A stretch of 58,093 nt of DNA from Leucogyrophana mollusca (lineage: Eukaryota; Basidiomycota; Agaricomycetes; Boletales). The notes beneath the pieces are model-generated. The model worked only from the letters and a program-made list of their open reading frames with translations. It was not told where the DNA came from and searched no databases. The stretch lies in the NCBI GenBank assembly GCA_021014945.1, contig MU266509.1, positions 1-58,093 of the forward strand, written 5' to 3'. The position numbers and the translations under genes are program-made. The first letter of the stretch is position 1, and each line of letters starts with the position of its first letter. Positions 34,775 through 46,111 of this stretch are shown here, in pieces.

Positions 34775-35949
34775 ATGCAGACCTCCGCAGTTGTAAATTC
34801 CCATAACCCGTTCCGCCACCCATACGTGCCTCCATCGTCCCCAACGGGCGAGAAGGCACCTCCGCTGTCCCAGGACTGTCCACAGGAAGAGCAACACATA
34901 CCTGATAACACCTTCAGTGCAGATGAAGATCGTCTGATTATCCCCAGCCCGGAGCTCAGCCTGTCCGCCGGGACCCCCACAACTTCACCTGGTGGCGAGC
35001 TTACTTCTCCTGAGGATGATGGCGAGCACACCATCTCACTCGCGACCTTTTTCGGATCATCTGGAACTCCTCCGTCGTGGAGCCGTCCGCCGCCTGCCGA
35101 ACTCACCTACGCCAATTTCCCTCCCATCTGCCTCGTCTCGAACGGGCACAAGTTATCGAAAGGCTTTCCCGAGGAACCTCCCCCTTACAATTTCTTTCCT
35201 CACCCCTTTGCAACGCACGATGTCACAGAAGATGATTGGAAGAGGTATATTCGTGCCCCTCTGCGAAGGGACAGCCGCTGAATGAACGTGCATAGGTTCT
35301 TAGCAGATGTAAAGAAGGCGGGGTCGCTCTCTATGCAACAGAGAATCAAGTCGCACATCATCCCACTCGCGACCGGTATTGGGATGTTAGGCAAGCGTCA
35401 ATGGCCAGCGTTCCTTTGAATCTGTACTAACTCACCGTTATAATAGGTGGTATGTTTATCGCAAAGAAGATCCAGAAAAGGATGGTGCACAAAAACCGCA
35501 CTGCAGCTGGCGACATCGTTGACCACTGGAACCATGTGCGTTGGAGGCAAATCATTGCCTTTCATAATGCTCACCAGACTGTTCTCGGCTGCGAACAGAA
35601 CTTCTTCAATGCGCGCCGGGTCGAAGTTGTCCTCGCACAAGCTGATGAACGCCTCAGCGGCCGGGAAGGACCGGCTCCAAAGGCGACCGCTGATCTCGTA
35701 CATAGGGCTAACGAGTTGCGTCGGCGTTCCTCGAGCTCGTATTCCTCCTCTCTATCATCTTCTTCCGAAGTGGACGAGGGCCAGGGTAACAAGAGGATGA
35801 GTATAGGAGAGAGACGAGAGAAGTGGAAGCATGATCGGGCCGAGAGGAAGCAGGGCAGGAAGGACCGGAGGGCGGGGAAGAAAGAAGATAGGAATACGCG
35901 TAAGAATGGGATACAGGCGCCGTATCAACTGTTCGTTCATCCATTGTGA
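34775..35949 (+). CDS. HDVTEEDW-family protein, array gene 2
   Basis: Exons 34775-35244, 35296-35390, 35447-35535 and 35599-35949 give 334 residues. It has the same phases as its neighbours; exons 2 and 3 are again 95 and 89 bases. The second intron starts with GC (GCAAGC) rather than GT; the in-frame join and the identical exon length in copies 1 and 3 support it. The N-terminal region is the shortest of the four and lacks the PPxPY element near the start, though EEPPPYNF remains ahead of the core. Core: PFATHDVTEDDWKR, FLADVKKAGSLSMQQRI, KMIQKRMVHKNRTAAGD-like exon 3, and VEVVLAQADERLSGREG. The C-terminus is APYQLFVHPL, a variant of QLFIQPL. It is otherwise intact. Confidence 0.84.
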
Positions 35950-36581
35950 TTGGATGGTAGTTCGTGTTCCATGTACAATGGTTATTTCCTGGTCGGTGTA
36001 TTATATATTATTAGCGCAATGAGTTTGTCGTTTTATAAAGTTTAAGATTACCTGCCGGAAATGCAGTGTTACGCTACCCAAGTCCTAATCCAAGTCCCAG
36101 CAGAATGATGCTCAATAGGTGAAGTTTGACGCTCACATGTAATATTTATGCGCGCGAGTCCCTACTTCCAAGTCTCAATCCTACGAATCCTTGCTTGTCC
36201 ATGTTTGATTCAGAGGTTTTTGCCAAACGAAACCACACAATTCCGAATCGAACCCTATAGTGCTCTTTGCACAACGACTTGGTACCGACTACTGAAAAAA
36301 TGTATTTATTCGGTGAACGATATCTCCTTACAGCTCCTTGCAAATAAGCCAGCGTAATCAACTCGCTATTGGCGCCGGATACCGGTCAACGAACGATCCC
36401 ACCAAAAAGAGATGACACAGCTCGTCCACAACTTGCGCATCGACCTTCGCTAGTCTATGCTGTGTCACACGCACTACTGCAAGCGGAACCGTGATATTGT
36501 TCCGTACTATAGATCAACGACCGACGATCCGCATCACCCATATGACGCAGCATTCGTGGTTCCGCCCGGTCACCTTCGATC
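35950..36581. other. spacer, array gene 2 to the decayed copy
   Basis: No supported gene. It contains the 3' flank of array gene 2 and unassigned sequence. Confidence 0.35.
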
Positions 36582-36960
36582 ATGCTGATACTTGACGGCG
36601 ATATATCTGGCCTCCATCATCGGCGTCAGTCAGTGGTATCGTGTCCTTTTCCTAGGAAGAAAAAAATAGCCCCTGTTTCATGGAAATTTACCTCCGAAGG
36701 ACAGTGGGACACTCCAGTGACTCCACTACTCAAAGCCATCGTTTCCCACTTGGCCATCGGGACTCGTACGCTCCCTCCGTCCACTTTAATAGATGGTGAC
36801 CGAGGTCAACTACATTATTGAACATTTATCCGAGACGTCTCCACCCGCCGCCAGCAGCAAGCTTCTGCCACTGTTGAAACCCTCGGGGATAATGTGAGGC
36901 TCTCGCGCTAGCCGCACCTGTTCTTACCTCTCCGTATCATTGAGGAGGACTGGGAGTGGT
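36582..36960 (+). pseudogene. probable decayed fifth copy of the HDVTEEDW family
   Basis: Lies between copies 2 and 3. The start MLILDGD resembles MLIPEGE of copy 3. Further on, DGDRGQ resembles the DGERG block of copies 1 and 4. The clearest trace is at 36910-36959: without gaps over 44 bases it aligns with the copy 3 exon 1 end, by eye at about 27 identical positions. It reads PHLFLPLRIIEEDWEW where intact copies read PHPFATHDVTEEDWKW, and it still ends in a donor-like GTGTGT. Stops interrupt the frame, and exons 2-4 were not found downstream. The short length of the matches leaves room for chance. Confidence 0.4.
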
Positions 36961-37502
36961 GTGTTCTCTCTCGTCCCGCCACATCTAATGGTGGTGAACG
37001 TTAACGGTAGGGACCCATTCCCCAGCACGTCCTGCACTTTCACCCCAAGCGTTATCCCGCCTGTCGATCCCTTCGGCTTTCTGGGAAGTGCGCCAAGCTT
37101 GTGACGGTCTGCCCAAGCATGGCGTCTTCCACTCGACGAAGGCTGACGTCATCTTGGCTGTGCTGATAACCACCTTAGCTTCGGAGAAAGGAAAGCGGCT
37201 ACTGGCGAGGACCGACAGGAGGCCCGGCTCCACGAAGTGATGTCCGGAAGGGGTTAGAATGGGTTGCGAGAGAGGATAAGGCGGAGAGATAATCCACACC
37301 AAGGGCAGATGTGCTCAGGTGGCATACCAGCTCTTTTTCAGCTCTTGTGGCCCGCTTCTACCAGAGCATGGGTCTCATGGATGCCATGTAGTCAACCGAC
37401 GATGGTCCACCATAGACTCGATGGCAACCCGACAGTCGCGGGCGATTGTCGCCCGGGTGCAATAATTAACCAATAATTGGCTGTAGGCTAGTAGTACGTA
37501 CT
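36961..37502. other. spacer upstream of array gene 3
   Basis: No supported gene; contains the distal promoter of array gene 3. Any remaining exons of the decayed copy would be expected here, but none could be recognised. Confidence 0.35.
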
Positions 37503-37510
37503 TATATATA
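37503..37510 (+). promoter_or_regulatory. TATA box of HDVTEEDW array gene 3
   Basis: TATATATA lies 62 to 69 bases ahead of the ATG at 37572, the usual spacing for a fungal TATA promoter. Confidence 0.6.
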
Positions 37511-37571
37511 GCTTGCACCATCGTAGACGCTCGTTTTCTCTCGTCCATCGTTCCTCGATCATCTTTCCAAG

Positions 37572-39033
37572 ATGTTGATACCCGAAGGTGAAAAGCCTCA
37601 TGACATCGGACAGCTCCAGGCTGCGAACCAGCAGCCCGAGCCGGAGGACCCTCCGCCTCCTTACACTCCAACCGAGGATGGTTATTCTAGCCTTGATGTT
37701 GACTCATCGCTCTCCCCGAGTGAGGGCGGGTCCCGATCCCCGTCCTGCTTTGTTTGCGATCATGCCCACCTTGGGGCATCTCCCACCACCCCAGGATTCT
37801 GGCGTCCTCTCTCTGGCACTGAACAGCTTTATCCCGGAAGCGTGAACGCATATGCGACTTCATCCACCGCCCCAGAGATTTGTGTGACCCCTCCTGGCAC
37901 TTCGAGGAATAGTCTGAACTCGCCCAGCTCCTCGACGGGTTCAGATGGATCTATCCAACAAACTTTTGCTACCACATCGTCTTTATCTCCTCTCCACCCT
38001 AACTATATGCCGTCCTCTTATTATGAACCATCCTCCTCGCCCGCATCTGTCAGTCGTTCTTCGTCGCTCAATAGTAAAGGAGATACCGAAAGAGAAGATG
38101 TTTCCTTTGGATCAGCTGGTCATCATTGGCCGGCACCCAAATCATGGGATCGCATACCCCAACCCGATCTTCCATATACTGAATTTCCTACTCTCTGTCT
38201 CGTATCCCACACTTGGAGCTTGATCAACGGCTTCCCTGAACTACCTCCTCCTTGCCAATTGCAGCCTCACCCATTTGCGAATCACGATGTAACCGAAGAG
38301 GACTGGAAGCAGTGCGTCCCGAACGTTGTGTCTTGCGAGGATATGCAATGCTGACGAAGTAGCCTCCTTGTTCGGGTGTAGATTCTTGTCAGAAATCAAA
38401 AAAGCAGCTTCGCTTTCCAAGCAGCAGCGTATCAAGTACACTGTGATCCCGATAGTAACTCCCCTTCTCTTCTTGGGTACGATATATATCTCGTTCCGCG
38501 TCTATTCGTAGGTCCTTAACCCACTCCTACCTCTAAGGTCGCTATTACTTGGCGAAAAAGCTCGAGAAATCGATGTTGTTTGAGAACCGTGTTGTAGCCG
38601 GGGACGTCGTTGACCATTGGAACGAGGTACGTGACCATATACTAAATTCACTTGGTGAACTAACCACCGATGGTGCTCACAGTACTTCTTTCATCCGCGC
38701 CAGATGGAGGTCGTTCTTGCGCAGGCGGACGAGCGCCTCAGTGGCAGGGAAGGTCGCGCACCGACAGTTAGCGCGGATCATGCACGCATGGCGAACCTGC
38801 TCCGCCGACGCCCTTCAAAAGCGTCATGTTTGTCGTCGTCATCAGACACAACCCCTGGCACATCTATTCGCGGTGACGGAGACAACTTGCAGGAAGTGCA
38901 TATCGACGAGGAGGAGCTACGAGAAAGAAAACTACAGGAGAAAGAGGCTCGACGCAAACAGAAACTAGAAGACAAGGCTAAACGCAAACATGGTATTGAG
39001 GCGCCGTACCAGCTCTTCATCCAGCCGTTGTAA
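37572..39033 (+). CDS. HDVTEEDW-family protein, array gene 3
   Basis: Exons 37572-38311, 38382-38476, 38538-38626 and 38683-39033 (phases 2, 1, 0) give 424 residues, the longest of the four. The N-terminus has the PPxY motif DPPPPYTPTED, then a Ser-rich stretch with LHPNYMPSSYYEPSSSP, a block shared with copy 4. Core: PFANHDVTEEDWKQ, FLSEIKKAASLSKQQRI, a hydrophobic VIPIVTPLLFLG, AKKLEKSMLFENRVVAGDVV and MEVVLAQADERLSGREG. The C-terminal charged helix ends EAPYQLFIQPL. The third-exon start carries RYY where copy 4 has CYV. This copy keeps all family motifs and looks functional. Confidence 0.86.
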
Positions 39034-39540
39034 ATCAGGGCAGTTCGTTTACTGATCATATTCCGTGTATACTAGAGCTGCTAATGCTGTACTGTGGAGT
39101 TGCGCTGGTAGCAATTTCTCACTCGATATACACAAGGCCAGGGCACATTGACGGCAGTTGAAGCGGACTCGAATGTCGATCCCCCAGGTTGCTCGCAATG
39201 TATGCGTCTGTGAGGTTACGCTGCTTTCACCCTATGTACGCTTCAGTTGCCTTCGTCCTGGTAGCCCAGCCGAGCAGTAAGTTGTCGAGCGCGGTGATAA
39301 CCCTGTCTGTTAGCTCAACAACTGTCGACGTCGAACTCTATGGCACAGCGGACAGCACTGGAAAGACTTTCCGAGCAGAAGCTTTTCACTGAACTACCAT
39401 TAGTAGGAAAGTCTTGGCTTCATGATTTCCACACATTGAAGCTCGCTGCACCACAAACTTTCTGGGAAGCACTGCCATCACAGGAATTAGGGAAGTCAGC
39501 TACGGAATAAGTACAGACTCTGCGGCCACATCTCGAATGC
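39034..39540. other. spacer between array genes 3 and 4
   Basis: No gene is supported. A short plus-strand frame near 39189-39392 has a hydrophobic start but no family signature. Confidence 0.35.
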
Positions 39541-39546
39541 TATATA
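39541..39546 (+). promoter_or_regulatory. TATA box of HDVTEEDW array gene 4
   Basis: TATATA lies 63 bases ahead of the ATG at 39609. An in-frame ATG at 39537 overlaps this element, so the downstream ATG is the better start. Confidence 0.6.
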
Positions 39547-39608
39547 GGATGGGATTGGCCCTCGTTGCTTCTTGTAGATCACCCATCATACCATCATACC
39601 CCACCATC

Positions 39609-41064
39609 ATGCCTCTTCCCGGGGGCAGCAAATCCTCCAGTCGATTACAGGAACCTCGATCCAGGGCTCAATACGAGCCAGATGATCCGCCACCTCCGTA
39701 CTCCCCGCCAGATGTCACTACCCAGGGAGTCAGTGGTATTTCGCGGTACCCAAGTGGGGTCCAGACCTTTATCCCACCTTCTATGTCCTCACATGTTGCT
39801 GAAGATTACCCACCTCCCATTAACAGGGGGCCATCCTCTAATGCCGGACAGCACCATTTCGGTATTCCTCAAGCGCAGTTCGTGTCTCCTGACAGGACTC
39901 CACAACGTGGGTTACCGTCCAGTCCGGGTATGACATCGACCAAGGCTCCGTCTCTATCGGATTTCCCGGACGGACTCAACGAGTCTGATTCAAGGCGGGA
40001 TAGCCCATCGTCTCCTTCCAGCTCTACTCTCCACCCAAACTATCTGCAGTCGTCATACGGCTCGCCTTCGCCATCGTCTTCTTCACTCACCACCTCTTCA
40101 TCTCTAAGAACCAAAAACGATGGTGAGCGAGGCCTCTCACTCACCTCATTCTTCGGTGCGCGCGGCGCCCCTCCTTCATGGAGTCGCGAGCCCCCTCCAG
40201 GACTATCGTACGAGAGCTTCCCTGCCATCAGCCTCGATTCAAATACCTGGGAACTGAAGAAGGGTTTCCCTGAGCTTCCTCCACCCTGCTATTTCCAACC
40301 ACACCCATTTGCAACCCATGATGTGACCGAGGACGATTGGAAGTGGTGTGTTTGATCGCGGCATTGCGCAGGCGGTATGTCGACTAACGACAAACCTGTT
40401 TGTTTCGTCTTAGGTTCCTCGCCGACATCAAGAAAGCCGCTTCGCTCTCTACACAGCAGCGCATTGCTTCGAGCGTCATCCCGATTCCCGTAGGCTTCGT
40501 AGGTATGGCGTCAACCAGTTCGGCTTTCCTGCGCGTCAATTGATGAGACCCCTTCGCATACGTGCGCAGGTGGTTGCTACGTAGTCAAAAGTATCGAAAA
40601 ATGGATGCTGTTCAGAAACCGCACGGCGGCTGGAGACCTTGTTGACCACTGGAACCGCGTACGTGTCACTCCGAATCGGCTTGCTCGACGAGGTGATGCT
40701 AATAGGGGTTCTCTGGGAGCAGTGTTTCTTCAACGGACGGCAATTGGAGGCCATCCTCTCACAGGCTGGGGACCGGCTCAGTGGCAAGGAAGGGCGCAGA
40801 GCAGACCAGAAACGTATGCTCACGCGTCGCTCGTCGACATCCTCATGTTCGTCGGCTGCTGAATCGGCAGGAAATTGGAGTCATCACTCCGAGGAGGGCA
40901 GTGTTGGAGGGAGTTTGCGCTTACGAGAGGGAAGCCAGAGGGATGATATCCAACGGGGAAAGATGCGAAAGAAGGAAGATCGAAAGAGACAGAGTCGGGA
41001 AGAGAAAGCCAAGCGAAAGCATGGCATTCCAGCGCCATATCAGCTTGTTATCCAGCCACTGTAA
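39609..41064 (+). CDS. HDVTEEDW-family protein, array gene 4
   Basis: Exons 39609-40345, 40414-40502, 40570-40658 and 40723-41064 (phases 2, 1, 0) give 418 residues. The start MPLPGGSKSSSRLQEP is preferred because the in-frame ATG at 39537 overlaps the TATA box. The N-terminus has DPPPPYSPPDV (PPxY), LHPNYLQSSYGSPSPSS and DGERGLSLTSFFG. Core: PFATHDVTEDDWKW, FLADIKKAASLSTQQRI, KSIEKWMLFRNRTAAGDLVD. Exon 2 is two codons shorter than in the other copies. In exon 4 the VVLAQADERLSG block is changed to AILSQAGDRLSG, so this copy is the most diverged there. The C-terminus is APYQLVIQPL. Confidence 0.85.
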
Positions 41065-41461
41065 TTGTAGTGTACTTATGTATCCCTACCCCGTTGATAT
41101 GTAATGAGGCCCACCTTAATTAACAGAAGGGGAGAAGCATGAATGTCGCAGTCCTCGATGTGCTCAGCTTCTGTGTTGAACCCTGGGCGATACCGAGTAG
41201 CGTGGTGTGATATTTGAGCGAAATTCTATTGACGATCGACAACATTGACAGCGAAAGGATCTCTATGGGGTGCGATATTAACGAAATAAACAGAAATGCA
41301 AGCGTGAGTAGCGTAATCAAGAGGGAAAAAGCGTGGTTCCGAGTTCCAAAATCCTCCCGGTCGTCGTCATCATCGTCGTCTCCTTCTCACATGTGGTCGT
41401 CAACGTCGTAACCTCCTACGTCCCCACATCGTTACGATCATCATTCCACATCCCCAGCAAT
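41065..41461. other. intergenic between convergent genes
   Basis: Lies between the stop of array gene 4 (+) and the stop of the DUF1275 gene (-). No gene seen. Confidence 0.4.
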
Positions 41462-42723
41462 CTACTTCTTTGCCTGCTTCGCAGGGACGAACAGCCACCA
41501 GATGGAAATCAAGAACCGGATGCCAGTGCCCACACCGAGGGTGCCTGCAGACCCAATCCTTTCGAGGATAGCGCGGCCAGCGAAACCGCCGATGAAAAGC
41601 GCGGCGATAGCCAAAATTTTATGGTCGCGCGAGATAACGAGGCGGCGAATCTCGAAGAGCTTCGGGTCCGCCATCAGCTCGCACCACGTGGTTGTGAGCA
41701 CCACTGTTGCATGACAGTTATGAACATCAATGCTAGCCGACGGAACAGAGCAAACGTACCAGTCGTAGTGAATTGTGTGTTCAACCGCTTGCCCATGATG
41801 CCCTGAAGTCCCATACTTGCGCTCATGAACCCAATGCACACAAATGATAGGGCATTGGACCATGCCGGATCGTCTCGCACGTCAGCTACGCTCCCTTGTC
41901 CACTCTTCCATATCGTGAGAGCAGCCGCCATGGTGAAGACAGTTTGGATCATGGTGCCAAGAACAAGCCATGCGCGTGACTTGGGGCCCATCTTGTCACC
42001 GATACGTCCGATGAAGGCACCGAATATGAATGTGATCAGGGAGCAGAGAGCTTGTTGATCCGCCAGATGGAATGAAAAATCGCGGGCTCCCGAGAAGAGA
42101 CGGGCGATGGCGAGCGCCAGCTACATCCAGTGAATATCGTCAGTTGTCAGGCGGAAGCCCGGCGGAATCAAAGTCTCACCTGCACACTGTTTCCTGTCTG
42201 GAAAGCACACCAAACGAACACAGCCGAGAATATGACCGAATCGCTGTTGCGAACAATGAGAACCAAGAAGTATACGAGGAGAAAGACCTGAAACGCACAT
42301 GAAGCCCGTCATGAAGCAGTACATGGACAATGGTGCAGTTGCCTGCTCTCCATCGATATCCTCGAATAAAAATTTCTTGATGTCCCTCATTCTCGATGAA
42401 TCATCGTCTTCTTCGAGGTCTCTTCTATCCTTGCGTATGGACGAGTGAGAAGGTTTATGGACAACGGGGGTGGGTAAAGCGTCGGTGGCGTTGGTTGTGG
42501 CCATGTCTATATCGATGAAATCGGTGCTATTCGTAGCACCGTGAGTTTCAGTTGTATCGATATCCTCGTTCTCTGGAACTGAGTCGAGGTCGTACGCGCA
42601 GGAGTGCGTGGAAGAGCGGTGGTGGTCCTTTCTCTTGAGGGAGATTAAAGGAATGCCCTGCGCTTTTAAAGACGCAGTCCGCTGATGGAGCCAGCCGAAA
42701 CTATTTTCAAGTCTTTCTTGCAT
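41462..42723 (-). CDS. DUF1275 (YoaK-type) membrane protein
   Basis: Multi-pass membrane protein of the DUF1275 family, found in bacteria and fungi; proposed to be transport-related but not proven. Four exons (42723-42299, 42243-42180, 42120-41760, 41703-41462) join in phase and give 363 residues. The N-terminal about 130 residues are hydrophilic and acidic (RRDLEEDDDSSRMRDIKKF). The domain starts LSMYCFMTGFIDSVIFSAVF, followed by VWCAFQTGNSVQ and LALAIARLFSG. It continues with GAFIGRIGDKMGPKSRAWL, helices around TMIQTVFTMAAALTIWK and LSFVCIGFMSASMGLQGIMG, then TTTWCELMADPKL, and ends WLFVPAKQAKK. About six helices are expected. The 64-base second exon carries the invariant FQTGN motif. An ATG further upstream in frame is possible. 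Confidence 0.85.
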
Positions 42724-43556
42724 CCTGGCAGGTCTCGGCGTGTCCGTGCGATTCCATGCTGCTCTCTCGGAAGGACTCGGGAGGGCCTCTCTATCCCCGC
42801 TTCGCTTCCGGCATACTCTATCCTTGGCACCGAGCACTTACGGAACAGCTCGAAATTTTCCTTGCGAGGGTTGTGCAAGGGAGCTGCAAGGCAGTGCAAC
42901 GCCTTGGAATGTTCTTAGCGCTCACGACGGAATGAACGTGCTGCAACATGCAGGGCTCGTATTTGCCCTGAAACGTCGTCGCGAATGCTGCCATGGAGCT
43001 CTGGTCCAGTACTGACTTAAATGGGAGTTCTGGACACCTGTATTATCCCACTCATTCTCTCAGCATCTTCCTTCACCCGCTCAAACGACGCGAATACGCC
43101 TGGCAAACTCTTGACCTCATGAATCGAGACCCTATACCCGCAAGAAGTAGGTGGGCCTTGCTCAGATTAACTGGGAATTGCGAACATTATGGACTTGGGC
43201 TTCCGCAGCATATTTTATTATTATCTATCCGACGCTGGGTATGCTTGATTCGACTTGGCTCTATTCGTGTGCATGAGTATTCCGTTTTTGTCTCCTCGGC
43301 TTCGACTTGGATAAACGAAAACAAGCGAACCTGTGCACCGATAAACGTATCAGCGGCTTGGCGGAAAGGTCAGAAGAGAAATGCTGTAATGTCCCAATGC
43401 GGACGGCATTGTTTGGATCGGAGGCTCTAGCCAAACATAGGTGCCGAGTCCACGACAAGTCTACACCTTTACGCTTTTCCTCCTTCCGTTTGGGATCACC
43501 TTCGGTTTCGAGGGTTAGCTCTGGGGCATTACCTGAGTGTGAACGTCTCTCCTGCT
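42724..43556. other. intergenic, divergent promoters
   Basis: Between the DUF1275 gene (-) and the disordered-protein gene (+). No gene is supported; it should hold both promoters. Confidence 0.4.
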
Positions 43557-45738
43557 ATGTTGAATCATTCTGCGGGTAACTCTGATTGGTGCTTCAATCA
43601 CCGCACACGGGCTCCTTACCTTGAGGATTCTGACGACTCCGAAGACTTTGGCGATGACGGAAAGGGTGGCACAGCCCTTCTATCCGACGACAGTCGCCTC
43701 CAACAGGAGTTGGACATTTCGACAAAACCGGAGGCTGTCGAGTACAAGCCTAACCCTTGGCGCATCGCGAAGATCAACGCTGCCTGCAGGTTAGCGACTG
43801 TTGCCGACGAGTCTGCACCCTTGAAAGTCGCGGTCAAACCCCAGGTCAAGGCTCCGAAAGGGAGAATTGTTGATGCTTTCAAGAAGCAAGCTGAACGTCG
43901 TCCTGTTACCAAGGTACCAGTCCTCTCAAGGCCCAAGCCGTCGGTATCATCAGATTCCAAATCCTTGCCGGTCAGGAAGCCGGATGAAATCAACCTCTCG
44001 GAGAACAAGCTTAAAGGATCTGCCAAGGCTATTTCCCCATCGCAATCGAATATTCGGTTTGGTCATCCTCAATCTACCTCGTCAGGTTCACCGCATATAC
44101 CGAGCACCAGCATTTCTGCTCAATTATTGCTCCACGAGGATGCTCGACCGATCCCTTCCATACTGACGATGGGCCCCACGAAGCTCCAAAGGCATGCAGT
44201 TCACGCGCATATACCCGCTCGCGCTGAGCCCCTTCGTCTTAAATCTTCCCAACCTCTATCATCTCCGATCGAGAGGGCTACAGGGCCCCGTCATACTCAA
44301 AATGTGGCATCGAAGTCGTCTCCGTTACGCCATCCTTACGACCAGACTATGTTTCTGCCGATGTCCCAGTTTGGCAGACGTCGCTTTATGCCCCACCCTC
44401 AAAGTCAGCAAGGCTCCAGCCGCGAGATCAACTTCCTTCCGCAACCATTTCCATCAGGTATGCTTGACATAATATTGATTTCATACCATTAGACACATAA
44501 ACCCCCAAGTCTTCCACGGAGAATCTCTAGGCCGCTTTCCCCCAGATTCCCCTGCGCATGGCTCATTTGCGGGACCACGATCACCTCGCTCCCCACGTGA
44601 TCAGGTTTTTGCATACTCTCCCGCGGCCAGGTCGAGTCGCCGCGACCAGACTGTCTCCTCGAATGTCTACACGCCTCCTCCACCTCTCGCCCGCTCGAAC
44701 GGTATGCCTCAGTGGTTAACGTCGACGATGGCGCAATCCCTTGCACCTCCCTCCCCCAAGGCTCCGCCGGCGCAAATGGAAGACATCGTTCACTCCGAAA
44801 CTGGCCCGTTGACACGCTTGTTGGCGACTCACGAGGGATCACCATTGGCAACTGTACCTCGAATTAAACGCAGACATTCGTCTACACCCAGCCCATCGCC
44901 ATCTCCGAAGCCTCGCCCCTCCGGACGCCCTCGTCAGTCTCCCCGTATACCTTCTTCACCAATTCCACAGGGCCCATCTGCATATGCTTTCGCCGCGAAT
45001 GATGAGAACGATGCGGCATGGAGCACACTGCCTTGTCATAAGAAATCTCAAGCTGCGTTAAACGGACCCCGGAAGCCGGTAGTCAAACAATCGGGTAGAT
45101 TTCGATTGCCTTTGCCTGGACTGCAACGCAGAGCAGACAATGAAACCGGGAAAACGTCAAAAGAGAAAAAACCCGACGCCACGGGTAGCGACATCAGGAG
45201 GCGTGTGGTGACCTATCTACCCCCGCCCATGTTGACAGCTCCTGAGGCAGATAGCGACATTTTCCGGGATGATAATGCGGTTGACGTACTCGAGGCGCAT
45301 ACACCGACCCCTTCAGGGACACGTACCCCCAGCCCGAGCAAAAGTTTGATCTACGACGTCGATACACTGGTCGCCCTTCCGGATTCCGACAGCGTTACTC
45401 TCTTTGACGGAGAAGATGCAACTTTGGGGCTCGACCTTACTGAACTAACCGCACGCTACCCAGTGACTAGAAAACTGATGAAGGAGGTGCGTCCAGGACA
45501 TTCATCTTCACTTTTTCTCTGCTGTATCGGGCCCCGGGTATCGGTCCCGTCCTCCTAAAGTCTCTGATGTAATGATCTCTAGTAGCAAAAACGCCTGCGA
45601 CTGCAGGTCTGGGATCTGCTTTGCCTCCCGAGCTGTGGAATCGTTTGGCGTGACGATGGTGATGGCTGCGTCGGAAAAGTTGCATGGTCAGAGCCTCAAA
45701 TTGTGACCTGGCCTGTTCTGAGCGCGATTTCAGGGTAG
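43557..45738 (+). CDS. large disordered protein of unknown function
   Basis: Three exons (43557-44457, 44510-45486, 45586-45738; phases 1 and 0) give 676 residues. No domain is recognised. The sequence is rich in Pro, Ser, Arg and Lys with an acidic start (LEDSDDSEDFGDDGKGG). It has many SP/TP sites (SPRIPSSPIPQGPS, HTPTPSGTRTPSPSKS) typical of phosphorylated disordered proteins, and basic patches that could be nuclear import signals (PRIKRRHSS). Better-ordered stretches are the VEYKPNPWRIAKINAACRLA block near residue 65 and the end. The last exon (QKRLRLQVWDLLCLP... to VLSAISG) follows an acceptor immediately preceded by another TAG, so that join is less certain. A regulatory or scaffold role would be a guess. 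Confidence 0.65.
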
Positions 45739-46111
45739 AAAGGTAGCATCCCCGCGGACGTTTCCTTTTTTTTTTGTTGGTTGCGCGCCCTTTTCGCACA
45801 TGCTCTGTTTCTCGCTCCACTTTCTCGCTGCTATTCTCTGCTGAATGAAATCCTTTCTTGAGACACCGTCGCCTTCGACGTTGATGAAGGTGGATATAAG
45901 AAGTGGGGTAAACTTTCAGCACTATCTTCGGTGCTAGACCACTTGACCGTTAACTTATTATCCAGAGCAGGTGGTATGAACCGCAAGAGCAGAGCCTTGA
46001 TCTGCTGATCAACTTCCGGTCCGATCGGTCCGCGCCTCACCTCCCCTATAAGCTCGCCAGGTGGTCACACTTGTTGAGGACACCCGCGTCTTGATATAAC
46101 CTGACCGCCAA
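45739..46111. other. intergenic, upstream of the DUF2264 gene
   Basis: Contains a T-rich run at about 45765-45777 and the DUF2264 promoter. No gene seen. Confidence 0.4.

Noticed and set aside
39537..39608. Upstream in-frame ATG for array gene 4
   Set aside because: It overlaps a TATATA element 63 bases ahead of the next ATG; the downstream start agrees with the promoter spacing of copies 1 and 3.
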